DNA of 64,000 nucleotides. Origin: an uncultured Pelagibacteraceae bacterium (lineage in GTDB: Bacteria; Pseudomonadota; Alphaproteobacteria; Pelagibacterales; Pelagibacteraceae). The notes under the pieces were generated by a model that saw only the letters and a program-made list of their open reading frames with translations, made no database searches and was not told where the DNA came from. Below are positions 8,531 through 16,490 of this stretch, one piece after another. A program made the translations under genes and the position numbers. Position 1 is the stretch's first letter. Each line of letters begins with the position of its first letter. The DNA is taken from contig CACGKZ010000002.1 of assembly GCA_902573835.1 (NCBI GenBank), positions 41,983 to 105,982 on the forward strand. The letters are read 5' to 3'.

Positions 8531-9260
8531 TCTTCATTAACTCCTGAACATTTCTTAAATCTTCTTCGGTATCTATGCTTAAGGGTGAAGAAGGTGTATA
8601 ACCAATATGTATTTTCATATTATTTTCTAGTGCTCTAAGTTGTTCCAAATTTCTTTCTAATTCTTTTTTTGTTCTATCTAAACTTACATACCTCAATAAC
8701 GCTTCTTTAGTAAAGGCATAAATTCCTATGTGATGATAGACATGTCTTTCTTTTATATTTTCATTATCTCTAAAAAAATCTATTGCTTCATCAAACTTAT
8801 CTCCTGATAAAGCATTTTTTGTTGCAACCTTTACATTGTTGATGTTTTCAATTTCTTTATTATCTTTAAATTTACTTCCAAGTGTCGCTATATCACATAA
8901 ATTTTTACTCATATAATTAGATAATGTCTTGATAGCAGATGGATCTATATTGGGCATGTCTCCTTGTAAATTAATAATCGTTTGAGGTTTCCTTTTTAAA
9001 AATTTATCAAAAACTTCGAATATTCTATCAGTACCAGTTTTATGATCGAGTCTAGTTTTTACACAAATTCCTTTTGCTGAAGTTACTAATTCATAAATTT
9101 GTTGGTTAGGTGATGCAACTATAACTTCCCCTATGTTTGCTTTCTTTGCAGCCTCATAAACATGAAGTATCATTTCTTTATTGTTTATTTTTTTTATGGG
9201 CTTGTTCGGTAATCTTATAGCTTCAAGCCTGGTTGGAATAATAATTACGTTTTCAGTCAT
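8517..9260 (-). CDS. kdsB: 3-deoxy-manno-octulosonate cytidylyltransferase
   Basis: Activates KDO as CMP-KDO for lipopolysaccharide. The 247-residue nucleotidyltransferase begins VIIIPTRLEAIRLPNKP, and has KTRLDHKTGTDRI, INLQGDMPNI and HHIGIYAFTKEALLRY. The gene for the KDO precursor isomerase (kdsD) is elsewhere in this window at 32.1 kb. The nearest plus-strand neighbour is the divergent cytochrome c gene, 92 bases away. Confidence 0.94.
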   Translation of the reverse strand: MTENVIIIPTRLEAIRLPNKPIKKINNKEMILHVYEAAKKANIGEVIVASPNQQIYELVTSAKGICVKTRLDHKTGTDRIFEVFDKFLKRKPQTIINLQGDMPNIDPSAIKTLSNYMSKNLCDIATLGSKFKDNKEIENINNVKVATKNALSGDKFDEAIDFFRDNENIKERHVYHHIGIYAFTKEALLRYVSLDRTKKELERNLEQLRALENNMKIHIGYTPSSPLSIDTEEDLRNVQELMKNEKK

Positions 9261-9352
9261 ATATTTATGCGGCTAAAAAGTCGCAAAAAAGTATTTTAAT
9301 ATAGAGTTTTTTATTTAAACTCGTGTTATACGTTTAAAATACTTATCAATTT

Positions 9353-9901
9353 ATGGATAGTTTTGAAATAAATAAAATTATTGCCGCTATACTGCTTACA
9401 GCACTAATAGTCATAGGTATTGGCAAAATAGTTGACGTACTTTTTTATGTCGAGAAACCAAAATTGTCTGCCTATAAAGTTGAGGGAATTGATAATGTTG
9501 GTTCTACTCAAGAAGTTTCCGCTAAAACTGCAAAAGTAGTTGAGGCCGTTGATATCAAGGCCTTATTAGCTATGGGCGATGTGGCTCATGGTGAGAAAGT
9601 TTTTAAAAAATGCTCTGCCTGCCATATGATAGCGGCTGACGGTAAAAATAAAATCGGTCCTAATCTTTGGGGTGTGATAGGTAGAACGGCTGGGGCAGTA
9701 GACGGCTATAACTATTCAAAAGCTATGAAGGCTTACGCTAAAGAATGGACTTTTGAAGAAATGAATTCTTATTTAATTAAACCGCAAGCTTATATTAAAG
9801 GAACTAAGATGGCTTTCGCAGGATTAAGAAAAGAAAAAGATAGAGCTTCAGTAATTTTGTATATGAATTCAAAGAGTGCAAGTCCAAAAGCGATACCTTA
9901 G
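9353..9901 (+). CDS. membrane-anchored cytochrome c (CycM-like)
   Basis: Class I c-type cytochrome of 182 residues. An uncleaved-looking N-terminal membrane segment (IAAILLTALIVIGIGKIVDVLF, residues 10-31) is followed by a linker and one heme domain with CSACH at about residues 84-88. The distal methionine is probably in GTKMAF. The arrangement matches CycM/cytochrome c552 proteins that carry electrons from complex III to oxidases in alphaproteobacteria. It ends convergently with argF, with a 4-base overlap. Confidence 0.88.
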   Translation: MDSFEINKIIAAILLTALIVIGIGKIVDVLFYVEKPKLSAYKVEGIDNVGSTQEVSAKTAKVVEAVDIKALLAMGDVAHGEKVFKKCSACHMIAADGKNKIGPNLWGVIGRTAGAVDGYNYSKAMKAYAKEWTFEEMNSYLIKPQAYIKGTKMAFAGLRKEKDRASVILYMNSKSASPKAIP

Positions 9902-10824
9902 TTTAAGCACCAATTAATAATACTTTTTTGCGCGTGAACTCTATTATAGGCTTGTTGCCAAACAACTGATTTATTTCCATCTATAATATCGTCAGCTACT
10001 TCTTCACCTCTACCAACAGGTAGACAGTGCATAAATATACAATCAGTTTTAGCAAGTTTAAAAAGATTTTTATTTACTTGATAGTCTTTTAAAGATTTCT
10101 TTTTTGCTTTTTTATTTACTTTATCATTCATAGAAACCCATTTGTCAGTCATAATACAGTCTGCATCTTTTGCAGCTTCTCTTGGGTCCTTAGTAACAAA
10201 AATTTCAGATTTATTCTTTGAAGCCCATTTTAATATCTTGTCGCTAGGACTGTATTTTTTCGGGCATCCAATTTTTAAATTAAACTTAAATTTTACAGCA
10301 GCCTCTATAAACGAGTTAGACATATTATTATTGCCATCACCTATCCATGAGATAGTTTTTCCTTCTATATTTCCGTTATTTTCCTCAAAGGTTAAAATAT
10401 CTGACATAACCTGACATGGGTGACTTTGATCCGATAATCCATTTATCACAGGTATCTTTGAATACTTTGAAAATTCTTCAAGATTTTTATGAGAAGAAGT
10501 TCTAATCATTAATATATCTGCATATTCAGATAAAACTCTAGCAGTATCTTTTAAACTTTCATCTCCTTTGCCATAATGTATTCCATCAGGATTTAAAATC
10601 ATTGAAGATCCGCCTAATTGTTTTATTGCCAGATCAAAAGATATTCTTGTTCTTGTCGACGGTTTTTCAAAAATCATTATCATTGATTTTCCATCTAAAG
10701 GTTTATCTTTATCTATAGAAGATTTATTCTGACCCTCTCTTTTGAGTTTTCTTTCTTTTGCCTCTTCAATTATATTTCTTAATAGAGAAGAAGGGTGATC
10801 AGCGATATTTAAAAAGTTTTTCAT
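9898..10824 (-). CDS. argF: ornithine carbamoyltransferase
   Basis: Makes citrulline from ornithine and carbamoyl phosphate. Family motifs are present in 308 residues: FEKPSTRTRISFD for carbamoyl phosphate, the DQSHPCQVMSD stretch, and FMHCLPVGRGEEV near the C-terminus. It overlaps argD by four bases (argD stop, argF start), forming an argD-argF arginine operon. Confidence 0.95.
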   Translation of the reverse strand: MKNFLNIADHPSSLLRNIIEEAKERKLKREGQNKSSIDKDKPLDGKSMIMIFEKPSTRTRISFDLAIKQLGGSSMILNPDGIHYGKGDESLKDTARVLSEYADILMIRTSSHKNLEEFSKYSKIPVINGLSDQSHPCQVMSDILTFEENNGNIEGKTISWIGDGNNNMSNSFIEAAVKFKFNLKIGCPKKYSPSDKILKWASKNKSEIFVTKDPREAAKDADCIMTDKWVSMNDKVNKKAKKKSLKDYQVNKNLFKLAKTDCIFMHCLPVGRGEEVADDIIDGNKSVVWQQAYNRVHAQKSIINWCLN

Positions 10825-11987
10825 TTGTAACTATTACATACTTTACTAATAATTGTCACGGCTTGGTCGATCTCTTTCTTAGTAACATTTAATGGTGGAA
10901 GAATTCTAACTACATTTTCTGCAGCTCTAATGGTGAGCAATTTTTCTTTCATAAGTTTATCAATAAATTTTGCTTGGTTCACTTTTATTTGTAATCCTAA
11001 CAGCAAACCTGTGCCTCTTACTTCTTTTATGACTTTTTGATTTTGTTCTTGAATAAAATTTAATTTTGTTTTGAAATATTTGCTCATTTTTCTTACATTC
11101 TTTAAAAAGTTTTTCTTAAAAATTACATCCAATACTGCATTTCCAACACTCATTGCTAAAGGGTTTCCGCCAAAAGTTGTTCCATGAGAACCTGGTTTCA
11201 TTGTAGAGGCTACTTTTTTATTTACCAAACATGCTCCGATTGGGAATCCGCCTCCTATACCTTTTGCTATAGGGACGATATCAGGTTTGATATTTGCATA
11301 TTCAAAAGCAAAAAACTTTCCTGATCTTCCAATTCCACACTGAACCTCATCTAATATTAAAAGTATCTTTTTTTTATTACAAAGTTTTCTAAGACCTTTT
11401 AAACAAAAATCTGGAATAACTTTTATTCCACCCTCTCCCATTATTGTTTCAACCATTATAGCTGCAGTTTTTTTTGTAATTTTTTTTTCTAAATCTTTAT
11501 GATTGCCAAATGTAAAATGATCAAAGCCCGCAACTTTTGGACCAAAACCTTCTGTCATTTTTTTGCTATTACTTGCAAAAATAGTTGCTAATGTTCTACC
11601 GTGAAAACTATTGTTAATGCAAAGTATTCTATTTTTATTTGGTTTTCCTTTTGAATGAAAATATTTTCTCGCTATTTTTATTGCTAATTCAGTCGCTTCA
11701 GCTCCGGAATTCTGAAAAGCTACAAAATTCGCAAACGTTTTTTGTGTTAATCTTTTGGCGAGTTTTTCTTGTTCTGGAATATTAAAGGCATTAGAAACAT
11801 GCCAAAGTTTTTTTGATTGGGAACTTACAGCTTTAATCAAGTGTGGATGACTATGACCCAAACTATTCACCGCTATTCCTTGAACAAAATCCAAATATTT
11901 TTTTCCATTATTTGAATAAAGATAAGATCCTTTGCCTCTTTTGAAAGATACTTTTTTTCTGTTATATGTTTGTAAAATAGCACTCAT
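10821..11987 (-). CDS. argD: acetylornithine aminotransferase
   Basis: PLP-dependent class III aminotransferase of arginine (and possibly lysine) synthesis. 388 residues with NSGAEATELAIKIAR, NSFHGRTLATI, LILDEVQCGIGRSGKFFAFE and the PLP lysine in PIAKGIGGGFPIGA; THGTTFGGNPLA follows. It is translationally coupled to argF and lies two bases after the ABC-2 permease stop on the same strand. Confidence 0.95.
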   Translation of the reverse strand: MSAILQTYNRKKVSFKRGKGSYLYSNNGKKYLDFVQGIAVNSLGHSHPHLIKAVSSQSKKLWHVSNAFNIPEQEKLAKRLTQKTFANFVAFQNSGAEATELAIKIARKYFHSKGKPNKNRILCINNSFHGRTLATIFASNSKKMTEGFGPKVAGFDHFTFGNHKDLEKKITKKTAAIMVETIMGEGGIKVIPDFCLKGLRKLCNKKKILLILDEVQCGIGRSGKFFAFEYANIKPDIVPIAKGIGGGFPIGACLVNKKVASTMKPGSHGTTFGGNPLAMSVGNAVLDVIFKKNFLKNVRKMSKYFKTKLNFIQEQNQKVIKEVRGTGLLLGLQIKVNQAKFIDKLMKEKLLTIRAAENVVRILPPLNVTKKEIDQAVTIISKVCNSYK

Positions 11988-11989
11988 TT

Positions 11990-12805
11990 TTAAGATTTAA
12001 TTTTATACCCTTTTTTATACAATATATAAGCAATAAACCAAATTAATAAACTTGAGATCGATAAATAAATTAGTCCAAAAAAAATAGAACCATCTGATTG
12101 TCCTAAAAAACTATATCTGAAACCATCTATCATATAGAAAAAAGGATTTGCTTTGCTAATGATTTGTAGTGTTTCTGGAAGTCTTTCTATTGAGTAAAAA
12201 GTACCTGATAAGAAAGATAAAGGAATTATGATAAAGTTAGTGACTGTAGCCATGTGGTCAAATTTTTCAGCCCAAAGTCCTGCGATTATTCCTAAAGCTC
12301 CGAGAGAAAAAGCAGATAAAAAAGTAAAAGCTATTAAAGTAGTAAAATTTTTAATTTCTAAATCTATAAACAAATAAAATACCATTAATGAAATAATCGC
12401 AATTAGTACGCTTCTTGTAACAGAAGCAAGTGTTACGGCTAAAGTTACTTCGCCAGCAGATAAAGGAGCGTAAACTAAATCTACAATATTCCCTTGAATT
12501 TTTCCTATCATAAATGAGGATGATGAATGGGAAAAAGCTTGTTGAATGATTTGCATCGCTATTAAACCTGGTGCAAGAAAAACAATAAAGGGTACACCTA
12601 AAACATCTCCTCTATCATTACCTATTGCTAAAGATAATACTGATAGAAATAAAAGAGATGTGATGAGTGGAGAAAATAAAGTTTGTATCCAAACAATAAG
12701 AAATCTTAACACTTCTTTTTTATAAAGCGTCCAAGCACCTATCCAATTTATTGAACCAAATCTTCTTGTTCCAATTTTATATTTTCCAGATATTTCAACC
12801 ATCAA
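11990..12805 (-). CDS. ABC-2 type transporter permease
   Basis: 271 residues with about six hydrophobic segments and the ABC2 membrane domain character of the NodJ/YadH group (GAWTLYKKEVLRFLIVWIQT at the N-terminus, PLSFLSGTFYSIERLP and ANPFFYMIDGFRY later). It is an inner-membrane exporter subunit, but no partner ATPase gene is adjacent, so the substrate is unknown. It precedes argD on the same strand by two bases, probably only sharing a transcript. The start could be either of two adjacent Met codons. Confidence 0.85.
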   Translation of the reverse strand: MMVEISGKYKIGTRRFGSINWIGAWTLYKKEVLRFLIVWIQTLFSPLITSLLFLSVLSLAIGNDRGDVLGVPFIVFLAPGLIAMQIIQQAFSHSSSSFMIGKIQGNIVDLVYAPLSAGEVTLAVTLASVTRSVLIAIISLMVFYLFIDLEIKNFTTLIAFTFLSAFSLGALGIIAGLWAEKFDHMATVTNFIIIPLSFLSGTFYSIERLPETLQIISKANPFFYMIDGFRYSFLGQSDGSIFFGLIYLSISSLLIWFIAYILYKKGYKIKS

Positions 12806-12927
12806 TAGTCTTATAACTTTAAATTATGAAAAAACTGTGTAAAACTCTAGTTACCCTCAGACTATAAGCTTTTTATGTTTGAAAAAGCCCTTCAAACACT
12901 AAATACTGTAATTATATTTTACTAATC

Positions 12928-12941
12928 TACTATATATAGTA
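12928..12941. promoter_or_regulatory. palindrome in the gcrA leader
   Basis: TACTATATATAGTA is a perfect 14-base palindrome ending 11 bases before the gcrA ATG. It could be an operator or overlap a -10 region. It is AT-only except for two bases, so chance is possible. Confidence 0.35.
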
Positions 12942-12952
12942 TAAGTTGAATT

Positions 12953-13459
12953 ATGAGCTGGACTGGCGAAAAAGTACAAAAATTAAAGGAACTTTGGAAA
13001 AAGGGTCATACCGCTAGTCAAATTGCTGAGATGTTAGGAGACACAACAAGGAATGCAGTAATTGGAAAAGCTCATAGATTAAATTTAGAAGCAAGAGCTC
13101 CTTCTAAAAGTTCTCATACTTCAGGAACTAGTTCGGGTCAGAATAAAATTCAAAGAAGGCCTTCTCAACAACCGCTTACAAGAAAACAAAAATTCCAATC
13201 AATATTATTAGATAAAAACTTTGAGCCTGAGAACCCTAAATCTTTAGAAGAATTATCTGAGGACACATGTAAATGGCCCATAGGTCATCCAAATGAAGAA
13301 AGTTTTTATTTCTGCGGTAGAAAACCAGAAGAAGATTTCCCTTATTGCAAATTACACGTTTTATACGCGTTTCAACCTAAAGGTCAAAAAGAGGATGTTC
13401 TGGATAAGGATGATGAAGTACCAGAATTTATTGAGAAAAAAGTTAAATCTTCGGCCTAA
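12953..13459 (+). CDS. gcrA: GcrA cell-cycle regulator
   Basis: 168 residues. The N-terminal helix-turn-helix domain begins MSWTGEKVQKLKELWKKG and continues ASQIAEMLGDTTRNAVIGKA, a signature of GcrA. The C-terminal part has the cysteine/histidine-containing region (TCKWPIGHPNEESFYFCGR, CKLH) thought to contact sigma-70. In Caulobacter, GcrA activates promoters carrying methylated GANTC. It stands alone upstream of the arsC-like cluster, with its own AT-rich promoter region. Confidence 0.95.
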   Translation: MSWTGEKVQKLKELWKKGHTASQIAEMLGDTTRNAVIGKAHRLNLEARAPSKSSHTSGTSSGQNKIQRRPSQQPLTRKQKFQSILLDKNFEPENPKSLEELSEDTCKWPIGHPNEESFYFCGRKPEEDFPYCKLHVLYAFQPKGQKEDVLDKDDEVPEFIEKKVKSSA

Positions 13460-13507
13460 TTCATAAAATCTTAACAATTCTATAATAAACTTGAAAGGAG
13501 GTAAAAA

Positions 13508-13747
13508 ATGGTCATATCAATCAAATATTTGAAGTGGATAAGCACAGTTTTAACATTGTTTGGAATATTAACTTTTTATTTAGATTATTATCCTTACAGT
13601 ATGGTGCCACACGGTTTAGGAATTATTGGATGGACAATTGTCGGTAAGATAACTAAGGACAATCCATTGCTAATGAATTTTTCACTACAAATACCTATAA
13701 TGATTGCTGGAATAATAAAATATTCTTATAGCCAGGGTATTTTTTAA
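13508..13747 (+). CDS. small membrane protein of unknown function
   Basis: 79 residues with two to three hydrophobic segments (YLKWISTVLTLFGILTFYL; GLGIIGWTIVG; IPIMIAGIIKY). A strong Shine-Dalgarno, AAAGGAGG, lies seven bases before the ATG. The stop codon is directly followed by the arsC-like start, so the three genes to 14825 form one operon. No family was recognised. The context suggests a membrane partner of the arsenate reductase/aquaporin pair, but this is inference. Confidence 0.8.
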   Translation: MVISIKYLKWISTVLTLFGILTFYLDYYPYSMVPHGLGIIGWTIVGKITKDNPLLMNFSLQIPIMIAGIIKYSYSQGIF

Positions 13748-14179
13748 ATGAAAAATATACTTTTTGTTTGTACTGGAAACTCAGCAAGAAGTATTATTGC
13801 AGAAACAATTATGGACAATAAATATAAAAAAAAATTTAAAGCTTTTAGTGCTGGTAGCAAACCATCTGGAAAAATAAATGAACATGTAAAGAAATTTCTT
13901 GAAAACAGAAACTTTGATCTATCTGGTTATTATTCAAAAAATTTTAATGATTTTTTAAAAAACGATATAAAATTTTACCAGGTATTTACAGTTTGTTCGA
14001 ATGCAAATAATGAGGTTTGTCCTGTATGGCCTGAAAAAGATAAAATAATCCACTGGGATTTGGATGATCCCGTTGTAAAAATTCAAAAAGCTAAAAGCGA
14101 TGATGAAATAAATTCAATAATTGCTAACACTTACAACATAATTGAAAAAAAAATAGAAGATTGGATTAAAGATGCGTAA
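13748..14179 (+). CDS. arsC: arsenate reductase, low-molecular-weight phosphatase fold
   Basis: 143 residues with the P-loop VCTGNSARS (catalytic Cys 8 and Arg within CX5R) and an acidic WDLDDP loop near residue 100. Two further cysteines in VCSNANNEVCPVWP correspond to the redox pair of thioredoxin-coupled arsenate reductases such as pI258 ArsC. It would reduce arsenate to arsenite. The following gene is an aquaporin that it overlaps by 8 bases, the same pairing as the Sinorhizobium aqpS/arsC resistance operon. A protein tyrosine phosphatase role is the alternative. Confidence 0.85.
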   Translation: MKNILFVCTGNSARSIIAETIMDNKYKKKFKAFSAGSKPSGKINEHVKKFLENRNFDLSGYYSKNFNDFLKNDIKFYQVFTVCSNANNEVCPVWPEKDKIIHWDLDDPVVKIQKAKSDDEINSIIANTYNIIEKKIEDWIKDA

Positions 14180-14825
14180 TAAAATTTTTTTAGCTGAATT
14201 TATAGGTTGTGCTTTCTTAGTGATGATCATCGTAGGCTCAGGGATTATGGCTGAAAATTTAACTAATGATACTGCTTTAATGTTAATTGCAAATACATTG
14301 GCAACAGGTGCCGGTTTATTTGTTCTTATTGCAAGTCTTGCGGATGTTTCTGGAGCACATTTCAATCCAGTCGTTACAACATGTATGTTTTTTGCGGGCA
14401 AAACGAAAAGAAAAGATTTAATAAATTATTATACAGCACAGATTTTAGGTTGTATGTTGGGAGTAATGCTTGCAAACTTTATGTTTGATCAAAGTATAAT
14501 TGAACTTTCCAGAAAAATGAGGCCCGGCATAAATATTTTTACTGCTGAAATAATTGCGACTTTTGGATTAATTTTTATTATTTTTGGAACAATTAAAAGT
14601 GGAAAAATTGTAGTCGCATCATCTGTTGGGGCATTTATTTCGGCTGGATATTGGTTTACGTCTTCTACTTCTTTTGCTAATCCCGCAGTTGCTATAGCCA
14701 GAACCTTTACAGACACGTTTACTGGGATAAACTTTATCAATACACCGAGTTACATTTTAGCTGAAGTTTTAGGCGGATATATTGCTTACAAGATCGTCAG
14801 AATTTTATTTCTTAACAAAAGATAA
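14172..14825 (+). CDS. aquaporin/aquaglyceroporin, AqpS-like
   Basis: 217 residues, MIP family with six membrane segments and two half-helix motifs: GAHFNPVVT (NPV instead of NPA) near residue 66 and SFANPAVAIARTFTDTF near residue 168. It starts inside the end of arsC. In Sinorhizobium meliloti an aquaglyceroporin next to arsC lets arsenite leave the cell after arsenate reduction. Here the same role is inferred from gene order. A hairpin with a 10-bp stem follows at 14860. Confidence 0.9.
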   Translation: MRNKIFLAEFIGCAFLVMIIVGSGIMAENLTNDTALMLIANTLATGAGLFVLIASLADVSGAHFNPVVTTCMFFAGKTKRKDLINYYTAQILGCMLGVMLANFMFDQSIIELSRKMRPGINIFTAEIIATFGLIFIIFGTIKSGKIVVASSVGAFISAGYWFTSSTSFANPAVAIARTFTDTFTGINFINTPSYILAEVLGGYIAYKIVRILFLNKR

Positions 14826-14859
14826 ATCACTCAGAAAAAGATATTTTATAGTTTGAGGG

Positions 14860-14895
14860 TAGCCCAAGGCAATAAAGATACCTTGGGCTAATTAA
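14860..14895. terminator. intrinsic terminator after the aquaporin gene
   Basis: AGCCCAAGG and CCTTGGGCT form a perfect stem that also pairs at the flanking T/A, with an 11-base A-rich loop. Only short T-tracts follow (AATTAATT). It lies between the plus-strand ars-like operon and the convergent ppx gene and may serve both directions. A second, smaller repeat (ACAGT/ACTGT) sits 20 bases further on. Confidence 0.7.
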
Positions 14896-14984
14896 TTAAC
14901 AAACACAGTTGGGAGACTGTTAAACAATCATTAATATAGGATTGCTAAAAAAATATTTAAATTAAGTTAAATATTTATTAATTT

Positions 14985-16490
14985 TTAAGAATAAATAATA
15001 TTAGAATCGACATTCATCTCGCTTGCTAGATTTTTAAGTCTTTTTGTTACTTGTTTTGAGACTATATCGCTGTGATTGTTGGGTATTTTCAAAAAAATAG
15101 TCTTATTTCTTTTATAAATTTTAAATTCATCTAATAACAAAGAAGACATACTTGTAAGTGACTCAGCTAACCGTAAAGCAGATCCTACTTGCTTTGAGGA
15201 TAAAATTTCGTTGTTATTTAAGATGCTTAGAAACTGATAATTCGGATTGTATTTTAAACCACAATGTCTCCAAAAGCTTGCTGATGCAACTTTTACTCTA
15301 TCTCTATGTTCTAGTTTTAGCAGTGGAGTGTTTAACACTTCCATAAAAACTAGCTCTGCTTTTTGAAAAGCGCCCAAACCCCAATCCATTTTACTTAGGA
15401 TACAAGCTAAGGTTAGTAATCTTCGATTAAAATATTCATTGTCTTCAAATAATGGTGAAATAAAATTAAAATATTTCTCAAAACTTTTTCCATAGTCCCC
15501 TTTTTTAAAAGATATACCATCAGTTTTTAATTTAAAAATTTCATCCTCACTCATTCCATGATTTATAATTGTATTCATATGTCCTTCCCTTAATCCACTT
15601 ATCGAACAAATAACTTTTGAAGGACTTGCTGCTTCAATTATTTCGTTGAGAATTATGGAACTAAAAGGTAAGTAGGGAGTTCTAGATTTAGTAATATATT
15701 CCATTGATTTCAGAGAAGATTTGTTAAATTTTGAAATTTTGTTTAAGTATTTAACCGCTGAGTCTTTAGTTAACTTATATTGATGCAAAATATGTAATGG
15801 ATGTTGTTCTTTAAAAAGATGATATTTAAATAATGACCTCCAAGTCCCTCCTACTAAATAAATATTTTTAAATTTCTTTTTAAAAAGCCATTTTTCATCT
15901 TTTAAAAGTTTTTTAACATATTTTCCTAAATTTCTCTTTTTTATAATAGGATTATTTTCAAGTCTTAATACTCCAAGAGGTAAAGAAGTTGTTTCAAAAA
16001 TTTGATTTTTAGAAACTCTGGCAAGTTCTAAACTTCCACCTCCTAAATCTGCAACTAGTCCATCTACTTCATCAAATCCTACCATTACACCATTAGCTGA
16101 TGTTCTTGCTTCTTCCTCACCAGATAATACTAGTGGCTTTTTATCAAATATTCTTTTAATTTCTTCTAAAAATTCACTTGCATCAGTAGCCTCTCTAAAA
16201 GCTGCAGTTGCAATAATTTCTAAATCTAGAACTCCTGAGATATCTAAAATTTCTTTAAATCTATTTAAAACTTTTAAAGAGCTTTTAATTCCATCTGGGT
16301 TTAATTTTTTTGATTTATCTAAATTCTTTCCAAGTTTGCAGACTGCTTTTTCATTAAATACTGGAATTGGAGAAATTTTAAAATCGTCATATATGAGCAT
16401 TCTTACTGAATTTGATCCAAGATCTATTATGGCTTGTTTAGACTTTTTACTAGACTGAATTTTAAAAAGATTTTTAAATTCTGATTTCAT
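14985..16490 (-). CDS. ppx: exopolyphosphatase / Ppx-GppA family phosphatase
   Basis: 501 residues. The actin-like ATPase fold shows phosphate-1 AIIDLGSNSVRMLIYDD and phosphate-2 LVADLGGGSLELARV, with the SGLREGHM region typical of Ppx/GppA, then a helical C-terminal domain. It removes phosphate from polyphosphate ends or from pppGpp; the two activities cannot be separated by eye. It overlaps the ppk end by four bases, which supports a polyphosphate role. Confidence 0.92.
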   Translation of the reverse strand: MKSEFKNLFKIQSSKKSKQAIIDLGSNSVRMLIYDDFKISPIPVFNEKAVCKLGKNLDKSKKLNPDGIKSSLKVLNRFKEILDISGVLDLEIIATAAFREATDASEFLEEIKRIFDKKPLVLSGEEEARTSANGVMVGFDEVDGLVADLGGGSLELARVSKNQIFETTSLPLGVLRLENNPIIKKRNLGKYVKKLLKDEKWLFKKKFKNIYLVGGTWRSLFKYHLFKEQHPLHILHQYKLTKDSAVKYLNKISKFNKSSLKSMEYITKSRTPYLPFSSIILNEIIEAASPSKVICSISGLREGHMNTIINHGMSEDEIFKLKTDGISFKKGDYGKSFEKYFNFISPLFEDNEYFNRRLLTLACILSKMDWGLGAFQKAELVFMEVLNTPLLKLEHRDRVKVASASFWRHCGLKYNPNYQFLSILNNNEILSSKQVGSALRLAESLTSMSSLLLDEFKIYKRNKTIFLKIPNNHSDIVSKQVTKRLKNLASEMNVDSNIIYS

